64,000 bases of DNA from positions 4,588,001-4,652,000 of the forward strand of contig JASJZC010000006.1 of NCBI GenBank assembly GCA_037178855.1. The letters are read 5' to 3'. The notes under the pieces are model-generated. The model was not told the DNA's origin, searched no databases, and was given only the letters and a program-made list of their open reading frames with translations. Every line of letters begins with the position of its first letter. Position 1 is the first letter of the stretch. Source of the stretch: Oscheius sp. JU75 (lineage: Eukaryota > Nematoda > Chromadorea > Rhabditida > Rhabditidae). The position numbers and the translations under genes are program-made. Shown piece after piece: positions 45,713 through 57,420 of the stretch.

Positions 45713-46412
45713 GTTTTTCTCTCAGTCTCGTTTAATTCCTCTGAGACTCTTATTTCTCCGCAACAATTGTGCCAATGTAATCTGACCGCGGGTCAGTTTC
45801 CGTCTCTGAGCAGTGGACAATTTGGCTGCGTATCTCCTTCGCAATGACCAACACATTGATACTCAGTCGAAAATTTAAATAGACTAGATGTTCCCTTTTC
45901 CGGCAATCTTTTCCGAGTGTTCGTTTCCTATTTCTATCTTTTTGTTCTAGTACTTTTCAAATTTCTAGTGGAACAGATATCGATTTTCCGCTATCTAAAC
46001 GTTCTCGTTTGGGGTTAGTAATTGGGAAGTTCTCTTCCTTTCGAAGCCATATTGAAGGGTTTCTTTTGCCACTTTTCCTTTCATATGTGTCGCTGTGAGT
46101 TTTGAACAGTTGCCAGAAGGATCACTATGCGGTATGGATTTTGCTAATATGTCTCATCGATTGGTCAGAGAGTATCGGAAGAAGAAGTTTCTAATCGTAT
46201 AAATCCGCCCTCAGATGAAAGACTTTCTTTACTGGCTCCAAATCTTGTGCTCAGCACTTTAAACTATCCCCGCCGTTCATCCCAAAAGATCGGCCGCGCG
46301 AGCGGGCAATAGCCAAAGGTGAACACTGTTTGTTCATGTTTGTCTCTCTCCTCCCTTGACCACATTAGCTTCAATTCCAATTCGATTTCCAGCCAAACTT
46401 CCTCTGTTCAAG
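45713..46412. other. Upstream region of the FMR1 gene
   Basis: About 700 bp without a supported gene, containing T-rich stretches. The sequence CCTCTGTTCAAG directly precedes the FMR1 ATG and may be an acceptor. No clear TATA box was identified. Confidence 0.35.
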
Positions 46413-49400
46413 ATGAACATCGAGGTCAAACTGAACAACACCTGGTATCCGGTCAATGTGATTCGGAAGGAACAGAACAGCGCTCAGGTAACTTCTCCCT
46501 GAACTTTAAAACTTTATTTTTGAAGGTCTCTTTCGTGAACAAATGGCGCGACGATCTCAACGCCAAGGTAGAAGATCTGCGTGCTGTTAGAGCCGTTCGA
46601 AACGACGATATCCAAGTTGGAGACGAGGTCGAAGTATTCGGTGTTCGGGACAGTCGAGGATGGGAGAAGGCTATCCTCAGAAACAAGGTACCGTTTCCTG
46701 CTGGCAAAAATCTTTTTTTTTGGGGGAAGAGATGACAGCGATCAGAAGGTTAAGGTAATATCCGGCCGGAACTTGCGCCAAAACAGGGAACTGAACAAAA
46801 TCAATATTAACACATTTCGTGATCTTCGGTTTGAAGTCATAGTTTCGACTTTTGTTTTTGAGAAGGCAGAGACTACAGATCCATTTCCCACGATCGACAA
46901 ATATCTTTTCAGAAAAGCGAATTCTTCATCATCGAGACTGTCGAAGGCAAGCTGACGGAATTCGTTGAGAACAATGCCATCCGATCCGGAAAAACTGTCT
47001 ACATCCCTTTCAGTCAGGTCGATATGCTGCACACTGAATTCCGTAAGAAAATGTTCATAGCAGTTTACCAAATACGTGTTCAGCTGTCCCCGAAGATCTC
47101 GACGAGTACTTCTCGGTAAAGGAAAACGTGACCGACTTCATCAACAAAGTCCAGGGAATCTATGCCGAATACGACCAGTCCAAGAGAATCTTGAATGTGA
47201 CCACCTTCGACACCAAGGCCCTGAAGAAGTCACAGCTCATTCAAGAAATGTACTTCAAGGTAGTCGAATGTTTTTTTTGACAAACTGAATGTTTAGGACG
47301 CCCGAACAAAGGAAAACTTGCGACAGCGAAAGAACGAGATCAGCAAAATGGTCTCAAACCACCAGGGGCAGGCAGAAGCAGCCTTTGTTGAAGAGTTTAC
47401 GTTAGTAGATCTGTTTCCCTCATTATATCTACCCGTTTCAGTGTCGTCTCCGATCTCATGGGTCTGGCAATCGGAAGCTCGGGCCAGAACATCCAGTCTG
47501 CTCGAAAACTTGAAGGAGTCACAGAAATCGTCCTCCAGGACAATCACAACCCCGCTATCTTTAAAGTTTACGCAGAAACCTTAGAAGCTGCCCAGAAGGC
47601 CAGAGACATGCTCGAGTATGGAGTGGACAGAATCGAAGTCGACAGGGAACTGGTCGGAAAGATTATTGGAAAGAACGGCAAGACAATCCAGGTAAGGTTT
47701 TATTCAAAGTTTTAAAAAATCTGTTGCCTTTTCCACAACCATTTCTGCTATAGCCAGAGCACTTGTAGCAGCCTGGGAGGGGGCAGTTCTCAGATGAAGA
47801 TTACAGACATGGGTCCTTTCCCAGAATCCAAAACAAAGTCATCCACTAGATACCCGTCCAAGTTGACAACTTGTGCCCTGATTCCGGCTGGTCCTCTTTG
47901 AACGTCTTTTAAATGTAGACTGGGAACGAATCTTTGGAATTCGGAGACCTGAGCTCTTATAAAAGCCGACTTGTAGAGCTCTTTCAGTCCAAAACCCAGA
48001 TTTTTCTTGAGAAGCGTTTGTGTTCCCCTGAGTCCTAGACACTTCAGAAGTTCTGCCGGTCTGCTGTAGTCTAAGAGCGCATTTGGACCGAGCCAGACCT
48101 CTCCGTTGAATCTAGGAGTAAAATGGTCCCCGAGAAACAGAAGATTTGGATCAGGGAATAGATACTCGTAGTGACCAGATACCGCCATTCTGGTTTCGAG
48201 ACAAGAAACTTTCCTCTATTAAGGAATCAGATGGGAAATAGAAGACTTCACAAATACGTACACAGACTCATCTGAACGGAATAACTTTTGACTCTGAACA
48301 GCACTCAGGTATCTGAGCAATTGGATCAGATTGTAGTCTAGCGCAACTTTGGAAGCAAAGACCTCTGTTCCCTGGTCAGAAGAGAGTCGAAGAGAGTAGT
48401 TAGGGTTATCCGACTCTGTGATTCCAGTCAGATTTAAATTGGTTAGGATTTCTCCTCCCCTTTTCTGAAAATCCTGAGCCAGACGATTGGTCATAACAGA
48501 GGCGATCCCAGTATTAGGCGACCATGTTGCTTTCAGATCCTGGAAAGAGACAGTCACACGAAAAGAAAGACCGAGACTTACCTGACAATAAAAAGAGCTA
48601 ATTCCCCCATTCGTTCTTAATGGTTGGATAGACTATTTTCGTTGTCTGACAGTAACACAGCTGAGTATTCCACCAACTACAGCCAGATCATAGAATCTGG
48701 AAGGTTTGGGAGAGAGTGAGGACCACCTGGAAGGCATCGGAACTTATCAGTAGCTAGTGTTGTCTACCGAAAAGGCATCTTTCTTTAAAAACTTTATTCA
48801 TAACTTACTGTAGAAATACAATAATTAGTTTTGTAGAGATCGACTTTTAGTGCTTGTTGTAGAAACAGTAGTAATTAAGAACAACTTCAGAATCCTTTGT
48901 TACTACAAATGCTCGCTTAACTTGTAATTGAACTACAGTAATTAGAGGGAGGGATAAAATAATAGATACAATTTCACAGCAATTACAATGCTTTCCGAAC
49001 AACCAACAGCTTTCAGGAAATCGTCGACAAATCCGGAGTCATCCGTGTCCAGATTGCTGGGGGAGAAGACGATGAAAGTCCCACGGTTCCCTTCGCCTTC
49101 ACCGGCACCAAATCGGCCATTGAACTGGCAAAGTTCTTAGTCGAGTATCACATTACGACCATGAAAGACATCGAGAATCTGCGTGGCGATGTGGACGATC
49201 TCCAGAGACAGATGTACCCGCGTGGAGGGCGATTCGAAAACTCGAATGGTAATGGATTCCGTGGTGGCTTCCGGGGCGGTCGAGGACGTGGTGGATTCAA
49301 TCGGGACGAGAGAGACGGTCGACGAGACGACCACTCTCCCGAAGAGACCCAGAGCTCTAGAGCAAACTACAGAAATGGACGCAGGTGAATATAGAGCAGT

Positions 49401-49539
49401 TATTCGTAAACAGTCAATCTTCAGACTCCGCGACGATGACGAAGACGACCAGCCCCCGATGCCTCCTCGTGGTGGTCGTGGCGGACGAGGAGGACGCGGT
49501 GGTTTTCGTGGTGGACGTGGACGTGGCAATTTCCAGTAG
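46413..49539 (+). CDS. FMR1: FMR1/FXR-family RNA-binding protein
   Basis: A translational regulator that binds mRNA and ribosomes. The N-terminus (ATG 46413) contains two Agenet/Tudor-type segments: KLNNTWYPVNVIRKEQNSAQ, then VGDEVEVFGVRDSRGWEKAI. KH0 follows (PVPEDLDEYFSVKENVTDF, ILNVTTFDTKALKK). KH1 has DLMGLAIGSSGQNIQSARKL and KH2 has LVGKIIGKNGKTIQ, both with intact GxxG loops. After KH2 (EIVDKSGVIRVQIAGG) comes FLVEYHITTMKDIENLR, then an arginine/glycine-rich C-terminus (FRGGFRGGRGRGG and RGGRGGRGGRGGFRGG), an RGG box. Introns are small except 46687-46912 and 47692-49016. The larger one splits KH2 immediately after its GxxG loop and contains an antisense gene remnant. The stop is at 49537. 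Both KH domains and the RGG box argue that it is functional. Confidence 0.93.
47704..48620 (-). pseudogene. L2HGDH: Broken L-2-hydroxyglutarate dehydrogenase copy nested in an FMR1 intron
   Basis: The minus strand of the 1,325-nt FMR1 intron encodes pieces of L-2-hydroxyglutarate dehydrogenase, a mitochondrial FAD enzyme. The segment WSPNTGIASVMTNRLAQDFQ with GGEILTNLNLTGI (about 48520-48420) aligns with the family's middle. FLGDHFTPRFNGEVWLGPNA, YKSAFIRAQVSEFQRFVPSL and RGPAGIRAQVVNLDGYLVDD (48130-47830) align with its C-terminal half. The final stretch LRTAPSQAATSALAIAEMVV is in another frame, with a single-base shift at about 47795. The N-terminal third, which should carry the GxGxxG FAD-binding fold, was not found. 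A possible extra exon lies at 48582-48620. Truncation plus frameshift indicate a pseudogene, though spliced expression cannot be excluded. Confidence 0.72.
48795..48950. repeat. AT-rich repeat with TAATTA motifs, second copy
   Basis: Within the large FMR1 intron, this interval repeats words found at 20463-20556: acagtaattag, cagtagtaatta, tgttgtagaaac and aacttgtaattg. It is the longer of the two copies. Ends and possible terminal repeats are not clear by eye. Confidence 0.35.
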
Positions 49540-49900
49540 TCTCTGATCAGCTGACTGACCCTGATTCCTTGACTCACTACACAAAAACATCTCTCGGCCC
49601 TTACTCTATCGATTGCAATTGAATTTGACTGGTTTACTGTCTCTCCCCTGCTTTTTCCTCTCCTACCGGATCGTCTTCTACTCCGCTCTGTGTCTTGTCG
49701 TCTACAGCGGGGAACCTGTGTCTTAGCTCAAAATCTTCCCCCGTTCCCAGTTGTTATCTTGTTATAAATGAAGGAGATAAATGTTTTGCCCATTATTTTT
49801 TCTCGCTACTGGACTGCGGTGGGATGGAAGAGGGAAAGATAATTGAATCTCCTGAGCACAGGCTGCGCACCCCAGGCAGCAGCAACCGTGTGCTCTGTCA

Positions 49901-52813
49901 ATGAACGCGGCGGGACTTAACCTGCCGCTTGGGACAAGCAGACGACGCACAGTTCATGAGGTCAACGACATTGATGGTGGCTTACAGGTAAACCTTTTAC
50001 GTATACATTATTCTCTCCAGTTTCTCTATGCTCTGTTCTGTACTCGCTTTTGTTTTTGATCTACAGGTTCATGCATTCTCAACTACTGTAATTACCAGTT
50101 GATACAACCTTGTTTTCAGATCCAGCATCTCCTCCTACACGAGAATGTCTGGAGCAAACACATGCTTGGCGATGGCAGGAATAAATGGAGCCTTCTTCTG
50201 GGTTATCTCCAGGTAATCCACCTCTATTTCACCAAACAAAACAAGTTTCAGTTTGTCTACGAAAAGTCTCACTACCTCTTTCCCATAGTCCTTCTTTTCG
50301 CTTACTCTCTCCTAGGCGGCCTCATCTTTTGGTCAATTGAAAGCCAACACGAGAAGGTGATGCTTGTGGACAAGGCTCACTTCATCCAGTCGCTCAAGGA
50401 AGAACTGCTCAGTCATCTGCTTCACATCGATACCCGCCTACGACACCAGAATTCGGTCTTCGCGTATACGCTATACTAATTCGATTAGAGCAATGTGTTA
50501 TGTTTAGGAACAATTCTTATGAACGAGCTCTTCACCACAGAGGATATAGAAAATTTGCTCTGAACATGCTCTATAAGGTGGGCCGAGGGTCAGAGGATGA
50601 GAAAGATCGTCTGAATCAGCATAATAACTCTCCCTCTTGCAGACAGTCTACTGGTATACAGTCTCCGTTTTCTATTTGACGGAGCACGAGAGTCACAAGG
50701 CGTCAGCCTTGCGTCCCCTGCAACCGGACGCAGCTTGGAGCAGTAGCAGTCTGGGAAAGGTTCGAATGCTACGAAACTTTACGGATCAGTTGGCAGTAAG
50801 ATGTTGGGAGCTGGGAATGGAAGGTACATTCTACTTCTTTTTACAATATTGAAACGTTTAGGTTCTTTCAGTGGATGGGACGAAGAAGAGTACAGAACAC
50901 GCCTGAATGTCAGCATCAAGGATTACGACATGGCTGTCGGTCTCAACAATGCCCTGACACCGGTCTGGACATTTTGGAACGCTATGTTTCTAGCTGGTAG
51001 GTCTTTTCGTTTCACTGCTTTTTCGATCAAATTGGTACCACTGCAAAAATAAATGTCTAGCGCGGTCCCGTCATCATTCAATTTTGGGAAACGTGACCTT
51101 TGACTGGGATAATGGAAGAATGGGGGGACTTAGAGGTAGACAATGTATTCGAAATTCATATTCCAGTGACAACCTACACGACCATCGGTTACGGCAATAT
51201 CACAGCCAAAACGAATCTTGGAAAACTGGCAGCAATGGTTTATGCCGTGATCGGGATTCCTCTTGTTCTCATGATTCTCCACAAACTAGGTCGATTCTTT
51301 CTCATGGCCCTGGAACATGTCTGGGATGGAGTCATGAGAGGAGCCGAATACCTCTGCTTTATATCCAGCGGGAGTAGAGTCAAACTCAGTCCGGAAGACA
51401 GAATCTCTGAGATGCCCTTACTGCTGGCCATTGGAGTAGCCTTCGGATGGATGTTCCTTTGTGCAGCCATCTTTTTGAGATTTGAGAAGGACTGGGACTA
51501 CTTCAAGAGCTTTTATTTCTTTTTCTGCTCCTTGACTACCATAGGATACGGTAGGATGAGAAAAGTTTTGTAACCGCTCTTTTCAGGAGACGTGACTCCT
51601 ACCAACAGTGAGGACATGTTCATAATCTTTGGTCTAATCATGATCGGTCTTTCTCTCGTCTCAATGTGCATTAATGTCATACAGCTCAAGTTGGAGAAGC
51701 TATTTGAAGAACTTGTGCTCATGCTGATGGAAGAGTACAGTTCCGATCCTGAAGGAAACCAGTCACTCAAAGGTGGTCACATTGGTAGGTTACCCATTTG
51801 AATATCTCAATTCAGGCCTAGGGGTCATGGAAATGTGGAGGATCTGGAAGAAGAGGAAGGGTCGGTTACGTGGACTGGCAGCTAGAGATGTGGCTGGGAG
51901 AGCTGGTCAGAATATTGCGAAGGTGACTAAACTTCTGTCTCTTTCATAACTGTTTTCAGGTAATACCCTTCGCCCGACGACGAGAACGTCGCCACCTCAT
52001 AGAGGAACTTCAACAGAGGCTACGACGGAAAGATCGAGGAACTCAGACAGACTTCCCTATCGCTTTTCTTCCAATCCATGAAGAAGCCTGGACGGAGACG
52101 AGTGACATCGACAGCTACAGCTCCGAGATAGCCAACCAGGTCCTTCTTCTCCCCGACACAGGTTTCTGTGGCCCTTCTCGGTGTCATTCTCAGCCAGTTG
52201 TGGCCGAAGCAGAGAACTCGAGGTGTTCATCCTCGTCGACAAGAATCACAATCAGTGAGGCTTCTGATGACGAATCTCATGCTCACAGTGCTCCGAGCGA
52301 GTTCTCAAAACTGTGAGTTGATTTCTGTTGGTGTGAAAGAGTAACGCAGATCGAGCAGATCAACGCTTTCGACTTCCACCGTCGCTTCAGCCCGATCTGC
52401 TCCTACTAACTCGCCTTGTCGGTTTCCAGTAGATTTCGATCCAAACAGGAGATGGACTTTTGTTGGGACCCAGGGCTGTCGAGTAAGTGAAAGAAAGTCC
52501 CAAGCAAAATAACTGACTGGAATACTCAAAACGTGTTGCTGATATCACAACTCTGCTTTTCAGACAGTTCGTGGGACACCTCGCGGTCTCGTGGTCCCGC
52601 ATATGTACATGAGGAATCAGTACGTCCCTCCAAGGGTAAATATTCTTTTTTGGATCAAAATAGAACCAAATTTAGGGAGGGACAATACCTCGAACCGAGA
52701 TGGAAAGACTCCTTCTCGAGCTTGACTCTCGTCTTCAGGACTGTCGCTACCTCAACACACCTGCCTCATCTCTATGTGGCTCCTCAAGCAGCGGGGCCTC
52801 GGTTTTTCACTAG
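49901..52813 (+). CDS. Two-pore-domain potassium channel (TWK/K2P family)
   Basis: A K+ leak channel with four membrane helices and two pore loops per subunit. Exon 1 (49901-49987) encodes a short cytoplasmic N-terminus. Helices are M1 SHYLFPIVLLFAYSLLGGL, M2 LAAMVYAVIGIPLVLMILHK, M3 MPLLLAIGVAFGWMFLCAAI and M4 FIIFGLIMIGLSLVSMCIN. The filters are TTIGYGN in pore 1 and TTIGYGD in pore 2. The intron near 50997-51167 falls immediately before pore loop 1. The extracellular cap loop between M1 and pore 1 is unusually long, roughly 180 residues over several exons, including NNSYERAL. A Ser/Arg-rich cytoplasmic tail runs to TAG 52811. C. elegans has dozens of TWK channels; I cannot name the closest one. 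Confidence 0.9.
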
Positions 52814-52988
52814 ATGATCCACTACCATTCTATTGTTGAACCGAGATGTTAGTGGAGAGAAAAGAATTAAAAGTTCTTATCTAGTGTTCAGGTTTTGTTA
52901 CTTTTGACGTATTTGGACTTGTCAAAACCTGTCATCGACTTTGGGCAGTCTCCCAGAACTGTTAATTTCTCTACTTTACAAAGACTCT

Positions 52989-53640
52989 CTACGAGAGAGC
53001 AACAAAACTTTTTTTTTCATAGAGATTCTGGAAGAAGTCTCGAATCCAATTGACGATCGTCTGTAAATTTGATTCTTTCTTGGCACAAGCTGTCCCGTTC
53101 CAGGAAAATTTCCGAGCAAAATCCGACCAATTTTTCTTATTGCACAGTGCGCCACGACAACAGCATATACCGCGGTTCATCCTTCTTCTTTGCCCTTACA
53201 GAAGTCTCCTCCACGTCCGATATTACGCAGTCCGTCAAGGAAATGATTCCAACGGCAAGCAGTGTCATTTTTACGATAGAGAGTAGGCACAGTGTCCGTA
53301 GTTCTAGCAAGGCCATCGTAACAATAAAACATGAGCCTGTCACGGCTGCAGTTATCTCTGTTGCAGCAACACGATTGAACTTTCGTGGTAAAGTCGATGC
53401 ATGTGCCGGGTATACAGGTGGAGCTGCACGTGGATAACACAACAAGGCTGCCTTTAAAGAAAGGTCGTCTTTCAAACGGACAATTGTTATATACTATAGA
53501 CAATCGTACCGACACTTTTGTGTTGGGTTTCGAAAGGAATCTAAAGGAGTGTGACGGTGAACAGAAGGTTGACTTACCATTAATGTTGACAATGCAGAAA
53601 CGGGGCGTCTAAGAGTAGAAAGAGAAGAGCTAAAATTTGT
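52989..53640 (-). pseudogene. Cysteine-rich extracellular gene with two CCC-xxxx-C-type modules, possibly frameshifted
   Basis: On the minus strand, one frame reads LSTCSSTCIPGTCIDFTTKV, then SCCCNRDNCSRD, then LMFYCYDG. About 200 nt later an overlapping frame one base away reads MNRGICCCRGALCNKKN and ends at 52989. Two cysteine clusters of form CCCxxxxCx resemble the nematode ET module and other three-finger (Ly6/uPAR-like) folds, so this was probably a secreted two-module protein. The switch between frames near 53175 has no plausible intron (the GTAAGG...AAG there is about 15 nt), so a frameshift or a sequence error is likely. An intron (GTAAGT...CTTTAG) appears upstream at about 53575-53535. 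No start or signal peptide was identified. Confidence 0.45.
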
Positions 53641-54647
53641 AACACCATTCGGAAAAATGACTGGGAACGCTTTTTATAAGCTCATTTTGTTTTTGTTGGG
53701 AAGTTGGAGTTATAGTCTGCCACTGCTAATGTTGCCGCATTTTCTTGTTGGTTCTTAGTCACTGTCTCTGAACATGACATTTTGAATTAAATAGAAGCAT
53801 CCCAAATAGAGTTCGAAGCTTTACCAAACTGAAGCAGTTATATATGTAGTGTTTTATCCGCTCTGACAGGCTCTGTTGTGCCCAAAGCCCAATATGATAC
53901 CTAATAAACATCTCACTATCGATTTCCAAAACCATTTTCTCACTATGTATCACCTTTTCACTCGTTTTATCTCGTTCCCACAGAAAGCCGGGTCCCGCCA
54001 CGATCCTTCCCTCTATGTCGTACAAAAAGTGTGCCCTCTGACAGAACCTGCTCGTGATTTCTGAGTTATCTTATCAAAAACCCTCTTTTTCCTGTCTTTT
54101 ACTTTCAAAATGTTTCTTTTCAAGCCATTCACTTCAAAAATGGTTACAATTTTATTACTAACAGTTTGAAGTCCGATTTCAGTTTGCATGGATGGATGTC
54201 GAGAGACTGCATCTTCCCTCCAGTTCAGGTCTTTCTATACCGGATCAGAGCTTTTCCAGGTAATTCTAGTCACTAGGCTTTGAACTTCAGGTAGCGAAAA
54301 GAAGGAACTACAAGAACCAAAAAGTAGTCGTTCTCTAGCAACTGTTTGTTTACAAAATCTCTGTTTACGTCTGGCCAAAAAAGCCACTGACTCCGCAGTT
54401 TGTGCTGTAAATTATCTAAAAGTCTTCATAGAAATTGTGAATGCCTATCCTGGCCACTGATTTCTTGAGTGGCTCATATTTCAGATCCCCTCTTTGAAAA
54501 GACAGATCTATATCTTTCGAAACATGAAGTGTTTACAGTATTAGATACGAAGAGGAGGCTACATTCGAATCGCAAAAACAAAACAAATCCGAAAACATCT
54601 TGCTTTGCTAAACACCTCCGCTGCTTACAAATGCTACAGTCACGGCA
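53641..54647. other. Intergenic interval, no gene seen
   Basis: Short frames are present, but none has a signal peptide, domain or consistent exon structure. The sequence is AT-rich. Several TTTCAG sites occur but no adjoining coding exon could be supported. Confidence 0.4.
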
Positions 54648-54719
54648 TTCTGATTTTGTTCTCTAGAGATTATGTGAATGTTTTAACATTAACATGATCT
54701 CTAGAGAACAAAATCAGAA
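54648..54719. repeat. Nearly perfect 72-nt palindrome
   Basis: The left arm 54648-54670 (starting TTCTGATTTTGTTCTCTAGA) is the exact reverse complement of the right arm 54697-54719. The inner part continues the symmetry: 54672-54682 pairs with 54685-54695 at 10 of 11 positions around a 2-base centre, with one unpaired position on each side. The whole element could form a cruciform or, in RNA, a 35-bp hairpin. It lies about 100 nt before the Rubicon-like start codon. It may be a tiny palindromic transposon. The 2-base loop is too tight for a usual microRNA precursor. Confidence 0.85.
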
Positions 54720-54816
54720 CATCCAAATGACTCCTGCATAATAATGATGTATGTCGTTAACTGCTATTATGAAATGACTATCCAGAACGAACTCCTGCTT
54801 CTCCGATGATTTGTAC

Positions 54817-57184
54817 ATGTCCGTCTGTGAGAGTCCCGTTCCTGAGACCGATGCCGACCTAGACTGTGACTTCCTCTCCTTGAACAGTAGACATATGTAA
54901 GCTCTTTTTCCTTTTCTGATCAGCTTTTCCATTTTCAGAGATTCAACGACCGATGCTGACAGCTCTTTCCAATCAGCCTCCGACAGTCTTTTCCAAAGCG
55001 ACATTTCTGGGCAGGATACGAATGACGAGGCTCTTGCCAAAGAAATTGAAGAAGATGTAAATATTGGTTCATTACCTGACACAATAGTTGTTTTTCAGCC
55101 CGTTCTATGCACATTTTCTCACCTATTGAAGCCATTTAACCTGCCTCACTTCGTCGATGAGCTTCCGAGATGGAACGCCTTTCAGGACGAAATCAGAAAT
55201 TTGAGACAGACTGATTTGGCGGAATCCAAAGCTTTAGAAGAGGTCTGTAATTGATTTCTAATGAAAAAAAAAGTTTCTTTTCCAGTCAAATATGGGTATT
55301 TATGGCTCCGGGTTAGCGTTGCGGGTCATAGAAGAAGTCAGATGGTACAACGAGGTCTCAAAGGATCCGGAACTCTCCAGATTAGTCCACGAGGTAAGAG
55401 AGATAGGTACACCCGCAAAAAAATGTTTCAGCTCGATCCTCAGTTTCCCTTGGCCATGCACAAACCGTCAATCTCAATAGAAGATTTTAACATCGCGACT
55501 CCGTCCTCAGACCGTTCCAGAGCCTCTTCCTTCTGTATTGACGTTCCATCGAGGTAAACAGTTACACTTTCTTCTAATAACTCTCTTCAGTGCCCGAGTG
55601 GAGGAAGCCCGAATCCGAAGCATTTACGATGGGGTGGATGAGTTCTTTCTACGGCGAAAGCTCGATCCCAGTTGGCACTTTGTTGCCGCTAATGCCATTG
55701 CAAAGTGAGTCTTTTTGAAACAAGTTGAAGCGTGGGCAGATTATGCAAACGTTGAGCCTGTCTGTTGCGGTCGATATATGCGTGCGACTGAACTTTCGGA
55801 AAAGGTAATCCGGGACAGAGAGCTATGAATAGATAGGAAGAAGGACGTACAGCTAATTCCGATATGAGAGTAGCGTACCCATAAAGTTTTCCAGAGCCTT
55901 CTCTCGTTCTCCCATCCGCGATCCCCGAGTCCTCATCTGGGTCCAAGACATCGTAAATAACATTGAACAAGCAGTCAGTCTGCCTCTCTGTACAGCCAAC
56001 AGTTCCGAAATGATGGTCGGAAACACTATCGTCCATCTGAGAGGAACTTCGGACTGGGCTCCTCCGAGAGATGCTTGGATCTTCACTCCGATGCTCGTCA
56101 AAGAGTAACTTTACCCTTAGTGTTCATCACTGAATTCATTTTACAGTCCCAAATCGCTGCTAGAAGCACAGCAATACAAGTGTGCCGGGTGTGGCCTCAA
56201 AATTGAACACGAGTACATCAAAAGAGTACGGTAGATTTACTGTAGTTACTCTCAGTTTTTCGTCTTTTAGGGTTTGTGAATATTATGGGAAACTGTTCTG
56301 CCAGGCTTGTCATAATGGCTCAAAGTTCATAATTCCTGCCAAGGTGCTTAAGTTCTGGAACTTTACGTGAGTTTCTATGTGTCAAGAGAGCTCACACTGC
56401 CGGTTTAGGGAAGCACCCGTTTCAGACCGAGCTCTTCGTTTCTTGACCGATGCCAAAGACCAGGCGGCCATTCATCTGTCCGTCGTCGAGCCAAATCTGA
56501 TCCAAAAGATCTCGGCTCTGAAAAAGACGATCTACTTGCGCGAGAAACTCGGCCACATGTGGGAATTTGTGAGACATTGCGAAATCGCGGATGAGACTGT
56601 GACTGGACACGGAAAGTGGGTTCAGAGGGAAAGGGTCATGGGGATAAGTAGCGGTTCCAGTCTAACAACACTGTTCACTTCTTTGGAGAAACATCTTCTA
56701 CAGTCAAAGGACGTCTTCTCTCTGTCCGATTTCACTCGAGTTCACAACAAGGACTTACTCAATCACCTGGAGCCGATCGCCAACTATGCCAAGTATCATA
56801 TCGAGAATTGCGAGGTCAGTTCCAGTCCTGTTTGAGCTGTCAATCGAGCATAATACTTTCTAACGGAGATGATCAAAATACATTCCCACACCTCCTCCTC
56901 CTTTTTTCAGAAATGTCGAAATCGAGCCTTCGTCTGTTGGCTGTGTGTCGACGCCACTGATCTTCTTTTCCCCTTCCAGTTGGAAAAGATTCATCGCTGC
57001 GACGAGTGTGGATCACTTGCTCACAAAATGTTCGTTTCTTCTTGCTGTTTCTTTAATTTCAGTCCATTTCAGCTGTGTGACGAAGCGCGTAAAGCTGAAG
57101 GGAAAACTCGAGTGCACAAAGTGTGAACGCTGTGAGAAGCAGCGGCTGGATAGACAGCGAATAGCCAGCATTAGTGAAGCATAA
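54817..57184 (+). CDS. RUBCN-like: Rubicon-homology (RH) domain protein
   Basis: Rubicon-family proteins bind Rab7 on late endosomes and autophagosomes through a C-terminal zinc-binding RH domain and tune autophagy. The N-terminus (ATG 54817, MSVCESPVPETDAD) is an acidic Ser/Asp-rich stretch. A conserved block follows (MGIYGSGLALRVIEEVRWYN). The RH domain begins KCAGCGLKIEHEYIKR, then CEYYGKLFCQACHNG and IIPAKVLKFWNF. It ends with CRNRAFVCWLCVDATDLLFP, HRCDECGSLAHK and LECTKCERCEKQR, supplying the Cys/His zinc ligands in the family order. No RUN domain was found upstream, so this looks more like Pacer/RUBCNL or DEF8-size relatives than full Rubicon, or additional 5' exons are missing. About 12 small exons are present; one intron at 55709-55889 is longer. 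The stop at 57182 is 236 bp before the next gene. Confidence 0.85.
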
Positions 57185-57420
57185 AGGCCAGAAACGTCTT
57201 CTTTATTTGTACATTTTGCTCTCAAAAAGTGTGTATAGTGTACATCTCTCTCACTCTCTCACCCACGGTGCCTTTCCTCGCGAGTCCCTCTGTGATCCCA
57301 GTTCCCTTTCCTGTATAAAGACATATCTATTCTATCGGTATCCCTTTCCTAAAGGTGTCAGAACCATTTATTATCTCTCAATTCGATGTAACTTTCTCCA
57401 TAGGTGACATTCAGACTGGA

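Noticed and set aside
53759..54025. 88-codon minus-strand frame
   Set aside because: No domain or signal peptide was recognised and no neighbouring exon could be joined to it.
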